From assembly GCA_019694655.1 (NCBI GenBank), contig JAIBBN010000002.1, forward strand, positions 124,001-188,000: a stretch of DNA of 64,000 nucleotides, in the 5' to 3' direction. The DNA comes from Leptospirales bacterium. Lineage in GTDB: Bacteria > Spirochaetota > Leptospiria > Leptospirales > Leptonemataceae. Made by a program: the position numbers and the translations under genes. This document shows positions 27,751-36,268 of this stretch, in pieces. Positions within the stretch are counted from its first letter, which is position 1. Each line of letters starts with the position of its first letter. Under the pieces are notes generated by a model. That model saw only the letters and a list, made by a program, of their open reading frames with translations. It had not been told where the DNA came from and ran no database searches.

Positions 27751-28806
27751 TCAGTATTCCGCGGCCGCTTCCAGACGCTGCCACAGGGGCAGGAAATCCA
27801 GTTGCTCCAGTCGCGGCAAATAGAGCTGCACAGCTTCGCGACGCAGTCGTTCACAATAGGAAGGCTTAAAAAAGTGAGCGCCTTGCCGGATTACATAGTG
27901 CAGTATGAACAATCGATAGCACTCGCGCATGAAAAGTATGTCCTTCTGGCTCAAGGGGCTGATAGCGTGGTACGTCTGTAAGAAAAGTTCAAAGCGCGGC
28001 TCGAGCAGAACATCCGGCAGGTAACTGAATACGGTTCGATCGCCGATGGCGCTGGCGACGCGGCTGCAGAAATAGAAGTCAAGCAGCGGCGGCTCCATCC
28101 GGAACCAATCGTAATCCCAGCGGCTGAACAGACGAAAGCGACCGACGCCTGGCGTAATCGAGAAATTGCCGATGTTCCAGTCGATCAGAACCGGTATGCG
28201 CTGCCAGAAGTCATAACCGAGCTCCAGCAGCGCGTCCAGAAAGCGGCGGCAATGGTCCTGCGTCAGTTGCGCCGCCTGTTGATCAAAACCAAGCTGCTGC
28301 ACGTAGGCAGGGCTGCGCAAATTCTCCAGCAATTGCACAATGTCTGACTTGATGGACTTAGAGGTCAAGGGGATCTGCGGCGCGACGATGCGACACTCCT
28401 TGTGGAAGTAGGCCATTTCCTCGGCCAGATTCACTATTTGCGCTTGATCCAGAATCGCCGGCAGTCGTTCGCGCTGCGGCGCCTCGTGGTAGAATATGGC
28501 CCATACATCGCCGCTGGTTGCGCTGAACAATCTTCCATCTTTATGCAGGGAATCCGCCAGTAAGGAACGAAAGCGAGTTTGCTGGAGGCTATCCCGCCAC
28601 AATCCAATGCGCAGGTGGTCTTCCAGAAAGAGATAGTAGCTGCCGTAGGAGGAGGTCTTTACCACCAGGGAACTTTGGTCAGAGAGGAGCAGTCGATAAA
28701 CCTGATTGGTGGAAACATTGGCGCTGACCTCCTGCCAGGATTCAATCTGGCGGTCGTCGCCGAGTTCTTGCCAGGCTTGGAGGACGATGGCCGGCAGTTT
28801 GCTCAT
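27751..28806 (-). CDS. Aminoglycoside-phosphotransferase/choline-kinase-like protein
   Basis: 351 residues from the ATG at 28806. The C-terminal half has kinase-fold motifs: VLIDWNIGNFSI, where Asp and Asn sit as in HGD(x)4N, and RLFSRWDYDWFRMEPPLLDFYFC, where the Asp-x-Asp equivalent binds metal. The N-terminal lobe has SSLVVKTSSYG with a candidate ATP lysine. Substrate unknown; most relatives phosphorylate small molecules. Convergent with the HAD gene (5-bp gap) and divergent from the secreted protein downstream. Confidence 0.65.
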   Translation of the reverse strand: MSKLPAIVLQAWQELGDDRQIESWQEVSANVSTNQVYRLLLSDQSSLVVKTSSYGSYYLFLEDHLRIGLWRDSLQQTRFRSLLADSLHKDGRLFSATSGDVWAIFYHEAPQRERLPAILDQAQIVNLAEEMAYFHKECRIVAPQIPLTSKSIKSDIVQLLENLRSPAYVQQLGFDQQAAQLTQDHCRRFLDALLELGYDFWQRIPVLIDWNIGNFSITPGVGRFRLFSRWDYDWFRMEPPLLDFYFCSRVASAIGDRTVFSYLPDVLLEPRFELFLQTYHAISPLSQKDILFMRECYRLFILHYVIRQGAHFFKPSYCERLRREAVQLYLPRLEQLDFLPLWQRLEAAAEY

Positions 28807-28933
28807 AACAGACCTGGGCGTCAATAAGGCGGAAGATCGAACCGCAAAGCAATCATTTCGTCAAAGCAGAGGCGGGGAATCGGCGCCGGCATTTTCTCCT
28901 TGCCCGCGCCGCCGACCGAACGGCCATGGAGGG

Positions 28934-30223
28934 ATGACATTGCCTGGTTCTAAGTTCCGTTTGCGACTGCAGTTTTCGATATTCCTGCTCTTGCTCTTCA
29001 GTCCCGCCGGTCTTCTGGCCGAAGACCGCAATTCGTCAGATGTCTTCAAGAAATGGCTGAGCTGGCAACGGCGTTTTCGTGATGTGAACCTGAGCGAGCT
29101 GGTGCATCCAGATCGAAGCTACGCTGTGCGCGTGGTAGGCGGCATGCCCGACGCGCTCACGCCTCAGCTTTCATTTCTTGGCGCTCCGGTCGCTACGCGC
29201 CAGGTTCACGAGGCTGACCTGGATAAAATCGTAGTCAATCTTCAGTCGATCTACCGCGAGCTGGACAGCGATATGCCGGCCTTCGTCGCTCGTTTGAGAG
29301 AGCACCACTTTGGCAGCGTTGAAATCAATCGCCAGGAGGAGATGGGCCAGCGCAACGGGATTACTGAATTGTACCGCAACCTTTTCGAGACCTTGTTCGA
29401 CCTCGATACCAGCCTGGCGGAAGATGAAGCCTTGCTGGCTGTTGCCAATCGCCTGTACGAATACGCCTTTGGCGCAGCAACCTTCCGTCAGTTCAAGCAG
29501 TGCATGGATCGCGCCGAACAGCGCCCCATTGCCCGCCTCTTTTACGCCAATATGTGGTACAATCTTTCCGGAACGGGCTGGCGCTTCTGGAATCAGAGCG
29601 CGCTGGACGCAATGCGCGATGACACCGCTGCCGGCCGCGAGATTGTCTACATTGCCGGCGGCACAGACATCTACCAGATGATCCAGTCCGGCATCTATCG
29701 CATCAGAAACATCGATCCAATCTTTCCCTCGCAGACCAAATACTATTCGGAGGGCTGGGAGTTCTTGATCTCCGGCGAAGGGCCGGGGCATGGCATTGGC
29801 GATCGCATCATGTTTGAGAACGCTTCGATGGTGCGTGAATCATACGTAGAAAATGGCAGCTTCCAGACGCCGCAGCTTTCCAACGACCAACGTGCGACCA
29901 TTCCACGTTCCACAACCACCTGGCGCATCCTGTCGCGCAGTGGAGAGGCGATCGGTTATTATGTTCTGGAGCGTCGTTTTGCAACGCAACAGGACTTCGA
30001 GGTGCAGCCCAACCAACGGCTGCTGATATCGTTTAACGAACTGGCCTACATCGCTGATCCCGGCCCGCGCGGCTGGGGCATTGATGTAAGCGCCTTCCCC
30101 TCGAATTTCAGCATCTACGTGAAGCAGCTGCGCCGTCCGGTCAACCGTCAGATGTTAGTCAATATGCGCGCCGCTGAAGAATCGGCCTTTTCTTACATTC
30201 GCCTGGGCACTTCGATCAACTGA
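28934..30223 (+). CDS. Conserved-looking secreted protein of unknown function
   Basis: 429 residues from the ATG at 28934, which directly precedes a clean signal peptide (FRLRLQFSIFLLLLFSPAGLLA). No family recognised. The mature protein is mixed alpha/beta, with a helical first half (LYRNLFETLFDLDTSLAEDE) and strand-rich second half (IVYIAGGTDIYQMI, WEFLISGEGPGHGIGDRIMF, RATIPRSTTTWRILSRSGEAIGYYVLER). Candidate periplasmic or secreted enzyme; no catalytic motif can be named. Confidence 0.65.
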   Translation: MTLPGSKFRLRLQFSIFLLLLFSPAGLLAEDRNSSDVFKKWLSWQRRFRDVNLSELVHPDRSYAVRVVGGMPDALTPQLSFLGAPVATRQVHEADLDKIVVNLQSIYRELDSDMPAFVARLREHHFGSVEINRQEEMGQRNGITELYRNLFETLFDLDTSLAEDEALLAVANRLYEYAFGAATFRQFKQCMDRAEQRPIARLFYANMWYNLSGTGWRFWNQSALDAMRDDTAAGREIVYIAGGTDIYQMIQSGIYRIRNIDPIFPSQTKYYSEGWEFLISGEGPGHGIGDRIMFENASMVRESYVENGSFQTPQLSNDQRATIPRSTTTWRILSRSGEAIGYYVLERRFATQQDFEVQPNQRLLISFNELAYIADPGPRGWGIDVSAFPSNFSIYVKQLRRPVNRQMLVNMRAAEESAFSYIRLGTSIN

Positions 30224-30255
30224 GCAAGCGCCAGGCAGGAATACGAAAGTAAGTT

Positions 30256-31062
30256 TCAGGCCGTGGCTTTGCTGAACAGCCGCAAAGCGAGCGATAGCAG
30301 CGCGAGGGTCGCGGCAATGCTTTCGGCCGGCGGCCAATCGATCATGTGCGAAACGAGCAATCCAAGGCTACAGGCAACAACGGCCAGCGCGGCGGAGAGC
30401 AGCAGCGTTGTGCGCAAAGCGGAGGCAAGTTTCCTCAGACCAAAGGCGGGCAAAGTCAGCAGGGCAAAGGAGGCAAGCGGCCCTGCGTAACGCGCGGCAA
30501 AGCCAAGCAACAGACCGCTGCCCAGCAGAAAAAGGATGCGCAGCAGTTCCGGATTCCTGCCCAGCGCCCGCAACTGCTGAGCGTCAAGGATCCACATCGA
30601 GAACAGGAAGCGCAGTCTGATAAGCAGGCTGAGACAGATCACGGAAACGAGCAGGGCAATGGCCGCCTCGGTCCAGCTGGCGCCAAAGAGTCCGCCGTTG
30701 AATGCGCTGCGCACTTCGGCCAATGCCAGGGGCGAGCTTGCCGCTGCCAGGACGGCGGTCGCGGCCGCCAGTACGTAGACCAGGCTGGCGCCGCCTTCGA
30801 CGCCGCGTGATAGGGTTCCAACAAGGACCAGTCCGATGCTGGCCCCGGCGGCGCCGCTCAATGCAAAAATCCAGGGGCTCTGCCCCTGATCGGCGCCGAA
30901 GCTCAGCGCAAGGGCCACTCCCAGGGCGCCGGAAGCGCTGCCGGCCAGTCCGGCATTGTTGTCGCCGCTGGCCGAAAGAAACACTCCGGCCATCGCCAGC
31001 GGCGGCGCCAGGGCCAGCAGCAGGCTCATCGATGCGCCAAACAGACTGAGGTATTCGATCAT
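30256..31062 (-). CDS. znuB: Zinc/manganese ABC transporter permease
   Basis: 268 residues, eight or so hydrophobic segments, ABC-3 family (ZnuB/TroC/MntB). The motif FALLTLPAFGLRKLASALRTTLLLSAALA is the family's characteristic cytoplasmic loop and flanking helices. It forms the inner-membrane channel for metal delivered by the ZnuA-like protein. The ATG overlaps the stop of the ATPase gene by 4 bp; it is the last gene of a four-gene operon. Confidence 0.85.
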   Translation of the reverse strand: MIEYLSLFGASMSLLLALAPPLAMAGVFLSASGDNNAGLAGSASGALGVALALSFGADQGQSPWIFALSGAAGASIGLVLVGTLSRGVEGGASLVYVLAAATAVLAAASSPLALAEVRSAFNGGLFGASWTEAAIALLVSVICLSLLIRLRFLFSMWILDAQQLRALGRNPELLRILFLLGSGLLLGFAARYAGPLASFALLTLPAFGLRKLASALRTTLLLSAALAVVACSLGLLVSHMIDWPPAESIAATLALLSLALRLFSKATA

Positions 31063-31691
31063 TGGCGCAGGCCTGTGGAGGAAACGGGGCGCAGAACAAT
31101 TTCGCCGCTGTGGCGGATTTCGGGCAGTGCTCCGTGCACGGCAGCCAGCACTCCGCCGCCGCTTTGCAAAATCGTTTGAATCAGGCGGTTGAAAACCGCC
31201 ATTCCCTGAGCATCCAAACCGGACTCCGGCTCATCGGCCAGCAGCAGGCGAGGTTGCAGGACGTGGGCGCGCGCAAACAGCAGGCGCTGCCACTGACCGC
31301 GAGAAAGTTGATGAATCGATGAGCGTTGTTGAAGTTGCAGTCCGGAAAATTCCAGGGCGCGATCAACAGAATCGGCCGGCGCTGCTCTGGCGCCGACGAG
31401 CCTGAGCGGCGAGGCGACAAATTCCCGTACCGATTGTGGCAGAGGCGGCGGCGCATTGGCAATTGCCAGGGCCAGCGGCGCCGCTTGCGGATGGAGCTTG
31501 AAGCTGCCAGCGTAGGCTGGAAATTCGCCCAGCAAGGTCGCCAGCAACGAGCTCTTGCCTGCGCCATTGGGTCCGCGCAATAAGAGAGCCTCGCCGCCGC
31601 TGATTCGAAAATCAATCGCTTCAAAGAGCGCCCGACCGCTGCGTCCGGCCTGCAGGGCCTTTGCTTCTAACAGTATGCATTCGTCAATCAC
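31059..31691 (-). CDS. znuC: Zinc/manganese ABC transporter ATP-binding protein
   Basis: 210 residues. Walker A LLRGPNGAGKSSLLATLLG, signature LSRGQWQRLLFAR, Walker B LLLADEPESGLDAQG, and switch His in LAAVHGALPEI. It is short for the family (about 250) and the Q-loop region is compact. Cytoplasmic ATPase partner of the adjacent permease; both ends overlap neighbouring genes (ATGA), indicating tight translational coupling. Confidence 0.88.
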   Translation of the reverse strand: MIDECILLEAKALQAGRSGRALFEAIDFRISGGEALLLRGPNGAGKSSLLATLLGEFPAYAGSFKLHPQAAPLALAIANAPPPLPQSVREFVASPLRLVGARAAPADSVDRALEFSGLQLQQRSSIHQLSRGQWQRLLFARAHVLQPRLLLADEPESGLDAQGMAVFNRLIQTILQSGGGVLAAVHGALPEIRHSGEIVLRPVSSTGLRQ

Positions 31692-32740
31692 TGTGAGGCC
31701 CCATCAAGCGTTTGCAGAAGCATTTGCGCATTGCACTGCAGCATCTGCAGATAGTCGCTGGCGCAGGGCAAGGCGCCAGTCTGATGAGCCAGGCGTAGTA
31801 TGTGTGCATCGGCGCTGGCTGCGATCCAATCAAGAGTTCGCTGCGAGTAAAAGGCTGTGGCAATGACGGTGTGCAGTCCGCGGCCCTGCATCGTCTCTTT
31901 GAGATATTCAAGGCGAGCGCTGGAAGGCGCGATTCCCGGTCGCTCCTCAATGCTGAGCGCAGCCTGGATTCCGTAGCTGTTTAACAGGTAGCTCCATTGA
32001 CCGGGATGATCGACTACCACAACGGCGTGCTTGCGCTGAAATTCGCCAAGCGCCCCGCCCAGGGCGCTGAGCTCATTCTGGTTTCGAAAGTAGGAAAGTA
32101 GCGCCGGCGATCCGCCGCGTTGCAACAGCCTGGCCAGTTGTTCCAGCCGTGCCTGGTATCGTTGAGCCAGGGTTTCGCCAATCAACCAGCGAAAGATTGC
32201 ACTGCTCAGATCCTGCCAGTTTGCCTGCAGTCGAGATGTCTGTTGCGGAGAAATTCGCTTCAGAAAGTCGCGCGCGCCGGCTGCAACCAGTACCCCGGCG
32301 GCCGGATCGACCAGAAAGTGCGGGCTTCCGCCGGGATGAAGGTCGCCGGCGCTGCGATCGGCGCCAGGCGGCGCCAGATCGCGAGGACTGATGTAATCGG
32401 ATGCTCGAAAAAAACCGGCCGCGCCCGGCAACAGCTGCGGATTTCGCGCTTGCTGCAGCGCCGCGGGCGCCCAGCCCACTTCCAGTTCCAGGCCAACTTC
32501 AGCAAAGACCTGGCAGCGGCTGAGAGCAAGCACTATGCCCGGACGGGCTTCGACAAAGTGCGGGTCTTCGTTGGGACGCACCAGCGAGTTTACACGGACG
32601 GCATCTCCGCCGACGGACTGAAAAATCGACGCCAGGTCCGGCGTGGCAGCGCAGACCTGGATCGGCCCGGCAGGCGCCGATCTCAGGCTACCCGCTGAAA
32701 AAAGCAAAAGGGCGAGGATGATGGATCTGCGATTCGTCAT
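31688..32740 (-). CDS. znuA: Zinc/manganese-binding periplasmic protein (ZnuA/TroA-like)
   Basis: 350 residues with a signal peptide (SIILALLLFSAGSLRSAPA). Metal-site motifs of the A-I cluster family: NEDPHFVEARPG (His), GDLHPGGSPHFLVDP (His), and VVVDHPGQWSYLLNSYGI (His). The long His-rich loop of E. coli ZnuA is absent. It captures Zn2+ or Mn2+ in the periplasm and hands it to the permease. It starts 9 bp after the outer-membrane protein gene. Confidence 0.85.
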   Translation of the reverse strand: MTNRRSIILALLLFSAGSLRSAPAGPIQVCAATPDLASIFQSVGGDAVRVNSLVRPNEDPHFVEARPGIVLALSRCQVFAEVGLELEVGWAPAALQQARNPQLLPGAAGFFRASDYISPRDLAPPGADRSAGDLHPGGSPHFLVDPAAGVLVAAGARDFLKRISPQQTSRLQANWQDLSSAIFRWLIGETLAQRYQARLEQLARLLQRGGSPALLSYFRNQNELSALGGALGEFQRKHAVVVVDHPGQWSYLLNSYGIQAALSIEERPGIAPSSARLEYLKETMQGRGLHTVIATAFYSQRTLDWIAASADAHILRLAHQTGALPCASDYLQMLQCNAQMLLQTLDGASQ

Positions 32741-32749
32741 GGTTCTGCC

Positions 32750-34360
32750 TCAAAATGCATGCGCCGGATGCGCGCCGATCAGGAATTCGACGCCAACAAA
32801 CACGCTCCAGCTACGTCGCGCGCGCTCTTGCAGAACAAACTGCAGCGGAACGGCCGGAAGGGTCGGATCGATCTCATTGGCCTGCACGATCAGGATTTTG
32901 CGCTCGCGCAGGTGGTCGGCGCGCTCCTCGTTGTATTGCAGGCGAAAACGGGAAAACTCGGAGGGCTGATAGACCAGCAGCGGGCTGATTCGAACGCGGG
33001 TATCGCGAGCCGGATCCCGGTCGCGACCCTGAAGATCCTTGCTGCCCAGCCAGGGGCCGCCGTCGACCCGGCTTTCGCCGCTGCCGGAGGCAAATTCATA
33101 GCGAAGCCCGGCGGACCATCCGGTCAGAAAACCCAACAAGATCTGCGAATAGTAGCCATAGTCATGCAAGGTCTCTGTTCGATGCACGCTGCGAATGGCG
33201 GCCTCGATCACGCCTTGTTGCTCGACGCTGCTCAACGCAGCAAAATCGCTCGCCCCGCGCAAAACATCGATCAGCAAACCCAGGTCGCCGCGATCTGGAG
33301 ATAATAAAGTTGTATCAAGTAAGTCCTGTAGCGTCTGCGAGTCAAAGTATTCTGCGGAAGAGTATGTCGCTGGATAGCGAGACTTCAACAGCGACCAGGC
33401 GCCCTCTAAAGCGCCGGCGCCAACAGCCTTGTCGACGATATAGTCGCGACGGAATGCCTCGCTCTGCCAGACAAAGTAGGGAAATCCGCGTTCTGCGCCA
33501 GGCGGATTCCACTTTATAAGAAGGTCAATGCCATAGATGCCGGTTTTTCCCCGGGGACCGGTGGCGTTGGGACCGACGGCAGCGTTCAAACCGAGACGTG
33601 CGTTCCAGTTATCGGCAATTTCGGCGCTGTTCGTCAGTCGAATTGCGGTCGCCCGTCGATCGCCGCGTGCATACGGGTCAGAAACTGCAGCGTAGCCGCC
33701 AATGGTCGCCGGCTCGCCGCCTGCGGGATCGGCAAGGAAGCTGATCATGTTTTCGCCATCGGCGTTTTGTGCGGACAGACTGAGTTCTGCCAGCCAGGGC
33801 AGAGGCGCCAGCCAGGCAAGGCGCAGGCCTTCGCCGCGCATGGCATCGCCGCCAAACAATCTGCTCAGAATGACCGGTTGATCCAGCCAGGCCCAGGCGT
33901 GTGGGTGTGTGGAATTCAAAATGCCAATCTCCGTGTTGAAACGGCCGGCCTTGAGTTCCAGGCCCCAGGGCAACGAACTGGAGCGAGCATAAGCCTCTTC
34001 GAGTTCAGCGCCCTCTGCAAAATTGACATTCATTTGCAGCTGAAAGTAGGGATCCACGGCGCCGCCCATGGCCAGCTCAGCGCCGTTCAGCGAAAAGCCG
34101 CTGCGACCGGGATCATGATGTCCGGCCTGCAGCGCGGAGAGGACGGAGGGCCGCGCCGGAGAATAGCCCCAGGCTGCATCGGCCACAAAGGAAAGGTCCG
34201 TCAATCGCAAGAGGCCAGATGCTGCGGGCGCCGCGCCTTCTGCCGGTGCGGCGGGGCTTTGAAGATCGCGGAGGGCCTGATCCAGTGCGTCCGCCGGCTG
34301 CGCCGCAAGGCCCAGGGGCAAGAGTGCAAGCGGCAGGCGCCACAGCCAGCGGCCAATCAT
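32750..34360 (-). CDS. Predicted outer-membrane beta-barrel protein leading the metal-transport operon
   Basis: About 536 residues from the ATG at 34360, which sits right before a signal peptide (MIGRWLWRLPLALLPLGLAAQPADA). The mature protein is rich in alternating amphipathic strands (for example YFQLQMNVNFAEGAELEEAYA, GLELKAGRFNTEIG, RFRLQYNEERAD), with a zinc-regulated TonB-independent 'DUF-type' porin appearance and a C-terminal region ending VFVGVEFLIGAHPAHAF. ELKAGRFNTEIGILNSTHPHAWAW resembles porins that sit in metal-limited operons. No TonB box seen. I infer a metal-uptake or metal-sensing outer-membrane channel. Confidence 0.68.
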   Translation of the reverse strand: MIGRWLWRLPLALLPLGLAAQPADALDQALRDLQSPAAPAEGAAPAASGLLRLTDLSFVADAAWGYSPARPSVLSALQAGHHDPGRSGFSLNGAELAMGGAVDPYFQLQMNVNFAEGAELEEAYARSSSLPWGLELKAGRFNTEIGILNSTHPHAWAWLDQPVILSRLFGGDAMRGEGLRLAWLAPLPWLAELSLSAQNADGENMISFLADPAGGEPATIGGYAAVSDPYARGDRRATAIRLTNSAEIADNWNARLGLNAAVGPNATGPRGKTGIYGIDLLIKWNPPGAERGFPYFVWQSEAFRRDYIVDKAVGAGALEGAWSLLKSRYPATYSSAEYFDSQTLQDLLDTTLLSPDRGDLGLLIDVLRGASDFAALSSVEQQGVIEAAIRSVHRTETLHDYGYYSQILLGFLTGWSAGLRYEFASGSGESRVDGGPWLGSKDLQGRDRDPARDTRVRISPLLVYQPSEFSRFRLQYNEERADHLRERKILIVQANEIDPTLPAVPLQFVLQERARRSWSVFVGVEFLIGAHPAHAF

Positions 34361-34387
34361 GAAACCGATATTTTGTAGATCCTCAAT

Positions 34388-34409
34388 CACGTATATACGA
34401 AATTTCGTG
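34388..34409. promoter_or_regulatory. Overlapping palindromes upstream of the metal-transport operon
   Basis: Two perfect palindromes share three bases: CGTATATACG (34390-34399) and ACGAAATTTCGT (34397-34408); the 22-bp block begins CACG and ends CGTG. It lies 28 bp upstream of the first gene of the operon (start 34360), in the divergent region shared with the decarboxylase-like gene. This is the position and form of an operator for a dimeric metalloregulator (Zur/Fur or ArsR type). The regulator is not encoded in the window. Confidence 0.55.
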
Positions 34410-34462
34410 ACTAAAGCCTGCGTCGTAAATTTCTTTTCTGACTGACGGCGAGGCGCGCCAGA

Positions 34463-35296
34463 TTGGCCGGCGAACGGCCCGAGCGGCGGCAGCATCGCCG
34501 CCTAAAAAGTCTTGCCCAGGCTGCTTGCCCGGCATATCTGCTACGGGGGAGAAAGACTCTGGCTACATCAGCGAAGAAACAGAAGAAAAGTGCAGCAAAG
34601 GCTTCTCAGGCGGTCCGCCGGCGAGCAAGTTCGTCGACGATAGCGCCTGGGCCAAAGTTTCCGCCGCCGTGGGAATTACAGGGCGAAGGATACATCTTTC
34701 CTTTTCGCGCCAACGTTCCATACAACCTGGAGCACGGATTTCTAAGCGAGCCGGAGCGGGCCAGCTACCGCGGCGGTCTGGGCGCGATGATGCTTGTGAA
34801 CTATCATCAGGCAAATTGTGGTCCCTACCAGGAGCTGCTGTATATTCCCGGAAGCTTCAGTTACAGCGGAGGAAACTGCAAAAGGATCACCAGGATTTTC
34901 GTTTCCAGCGCCGCTTCCGTGGAGTGGGGAATGAGAAACTGGGCCATACCCAAGGATCTGGCGGAGTTTGAATGGCAAAAGGGCGAGCGATCGACTTTTG
35001 TGGAAGTGCGGCAGGGACGCAATGTCTTTCTGCGGGCGCGAATGGAGCGCGGTCTGCTGCCCTTTCCGGTAAGCTCCGCATTCTTTCCCTTTGCCCTGGT
35101 GCAGCGCGGTCCAGAGGCCTTGCTCAGAACCCGACTGCGCGGTCGGGGTACGGGACGCCGCATTCGACTTACAGAATTCTTTATAAATGAAAAGTATTTT
35201 CCGGATATGATGGAATCTGGCGGCGGCCGCTTTGGGATTGCTGTCGATCCATTTCGATTGGTCTTTCCCGCGGCGGAAGTTGTACCATTGGCATGA
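34463..35296 (+). CDS. Acetoacetate decarboxylase-fold protein
   Basis: 277 residues if translation begins at the TTG at 34463. The core (from about residue 66) matches the ADC fold: FPPPWELQGEGYIFPF, then VNYHQANCGPYQELLYIPG, then VEWGMRNWAIPKDLAEFEW, where the Lys sits where ADC has its Schiff-base lysine. The first 65 residues are a basic, low-complexity stretch. No ATG exists before the core; another possibility is a CTG at 34559 placed 7 nt after a strong GGGGGA ribosome-binding site. Substrate unknown. Confidence 0.7.
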   Translation: MAGERPERRQHRRLKSLAQAACPAYLLRGRKTLATSAKKQKKSAAKASQAVRRRASSSTIAPGPKFPPPWELQGEGYIFPFRANVPYNLEHGFLSEPERASYRGGLGAMMLVNYHQANCGPYQELLYIPGSFSYSGGNCKRITRIFVSSAASVEWGMRNWAIPKDLAEFEWQKGERSTFVEVRQGRNVFLRARMERGLLPFPVSSAFFPFALVQRGPEALLRTRLRGRGTGRRIRLTEFFINEKYFPDMMESGGGRFGIAVDPFRLVFPAAEVVPLA

Positions 35297-35304
35297 AGTC
35301 GTAC

Positions 35305-35335
35305 AAAAAAAAGGCGCCGGTCTCAAGCCGACGCC
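35305..35335 (-). terminator. Intrinsic terminator of fabG
   Basis: On the minus strand, GGCGTCGG/CCGGCGCC forms an 8-bp stem (one G-U) around a 7-nt loop and is followed by eight T's. It lies 28 bp after the fabG stop and separates it from the convergent gene. Confidence 0.88.
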
Positions 35336-35363
35336 CTTTCCAGGGATCGCGAAGATTCGTTTC

Positions 35364-36122
35364 TTACATGGACCCCAGACCGCCATTGATTTCAATCGTG
35401 TCGCCGCTGATGTAGGACGAAAGACTGGAGGCCAGAAAGAGAATCGGGCCGGCAATATCCTGAGGCTGACCCTTGCGCTTCAACGGGATGCGGTCGACCA
35501 TTTCCTCTTTGAGCTTATCCGGAATTGCATCGGTCAGTCGCGTCTCCACAAAACCGGGAGCTACGGCATTGACGCGAATCCCCATCGGGCCAAGTTCTTT
35601 GGCAAGGGCGGATGTGAAGCCGACCACGCCGGCCTTGGCTGCCGAGTAGTTGGCCTGGCCAGGATTCCCGAAGCGGGCGATCGAGGATAGATTGATGATC
35701 GATCCTTTGCGCGCCTTGCGCATGTGCTGAACCGCTGCAAAGGTGCAGTTATAGGTTCCGTTAAGGTTCACATCAATGATGAATTTCCACTGTTCTTCCT
35801 TCATGCGCAGGAACAGGCCGTCCTTGGTGATGCCGGCGTTGTTGACCAGCACGTCAATCTTGCCCCACTTATCGACAACCTTCTGCATCAGAGCCTCGGC
35901 GTCGCCGGCCTTGGTGATATTGCAGACCACTCCAATCACTTCGGCGCCGGTCTTTTGAGCAATTTCTTTGGCTGCCGTGTCGCAAACTTCCTGATCGATA
36001 TCCGAGACCGCAACTCTGGCGCCGTGTTCGGCAAAAAGTTCCGCTGTTGCCCGGCCAATACCGCGTCCGGAACCGGTTACGATGACTACAGAATCCTTGA
36101 TATCTTCAAATGCGTACTTCAC
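35364..36122 (-). CDS. fabG: 3-oxoacyl-ACP reductase-like short-chain dehydrogenase
   Basis: 252 residues, classical SDR. TGSGRGIGRAT (dinucleotide loop), VLVNNAGITKDGLFLRM with NNAG, catalytic Asn/Ser/Tyr/Lys in VNLNGTYNC, IINLSSIA and YSAAKAGVVGF, and the FabG-type C-terminus ISGDTIEINGGLGSM. It reduces 3-oxoacyl-ACP with NADPH in fatty-acid elongation, though isolated paralogues may act on other 3-oxoacyl groups. Not linked here to other fab genes. Confidence 0.88.
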   Translation of the reverse strand: MKYAFEDIKDSVVIVTGSGRGIGRATAELFAEHGARVAVSDIDQEVCDTAAKEIAQKTGAEVIGVVCNITKAGDAEALMQKVVDKWGKIDVLVNNAGITKDGLFLRMKEEQWKFIIDVNLNGTYNCTFAAVQHMRKARKGSIINLSSIARFGNPGQANYSAAKAGVVGFTSALAKELGPMGIRVNAVAPGFVETRLTDAIPDKLKEEMVDRIPLKRKGQPQDIAGPILFLASSLSSYISGDTIEINGGLGSM

Positions 36123-36268
36123 AAAGCGCTCCTCTCAGGCAATGGAGGACGCTATCTGATTTCCGGGGCCGCTGACAACTCATTTCGGCCGTCGCAGGGC
36201 AGGGCTGCTTGCAGGCGCTGGAAAACATTGACGGGGCCGGCGTCGCCTGGCGCTTCTGAATCGCCAGC

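Noticed and set aside
28934-30223. Methyltransferase-like assignment of the secreted protein from GGTDIYQMI
   Set aside because: The rest of a SAM-binding fold is missing and the protein has a signal peptide.
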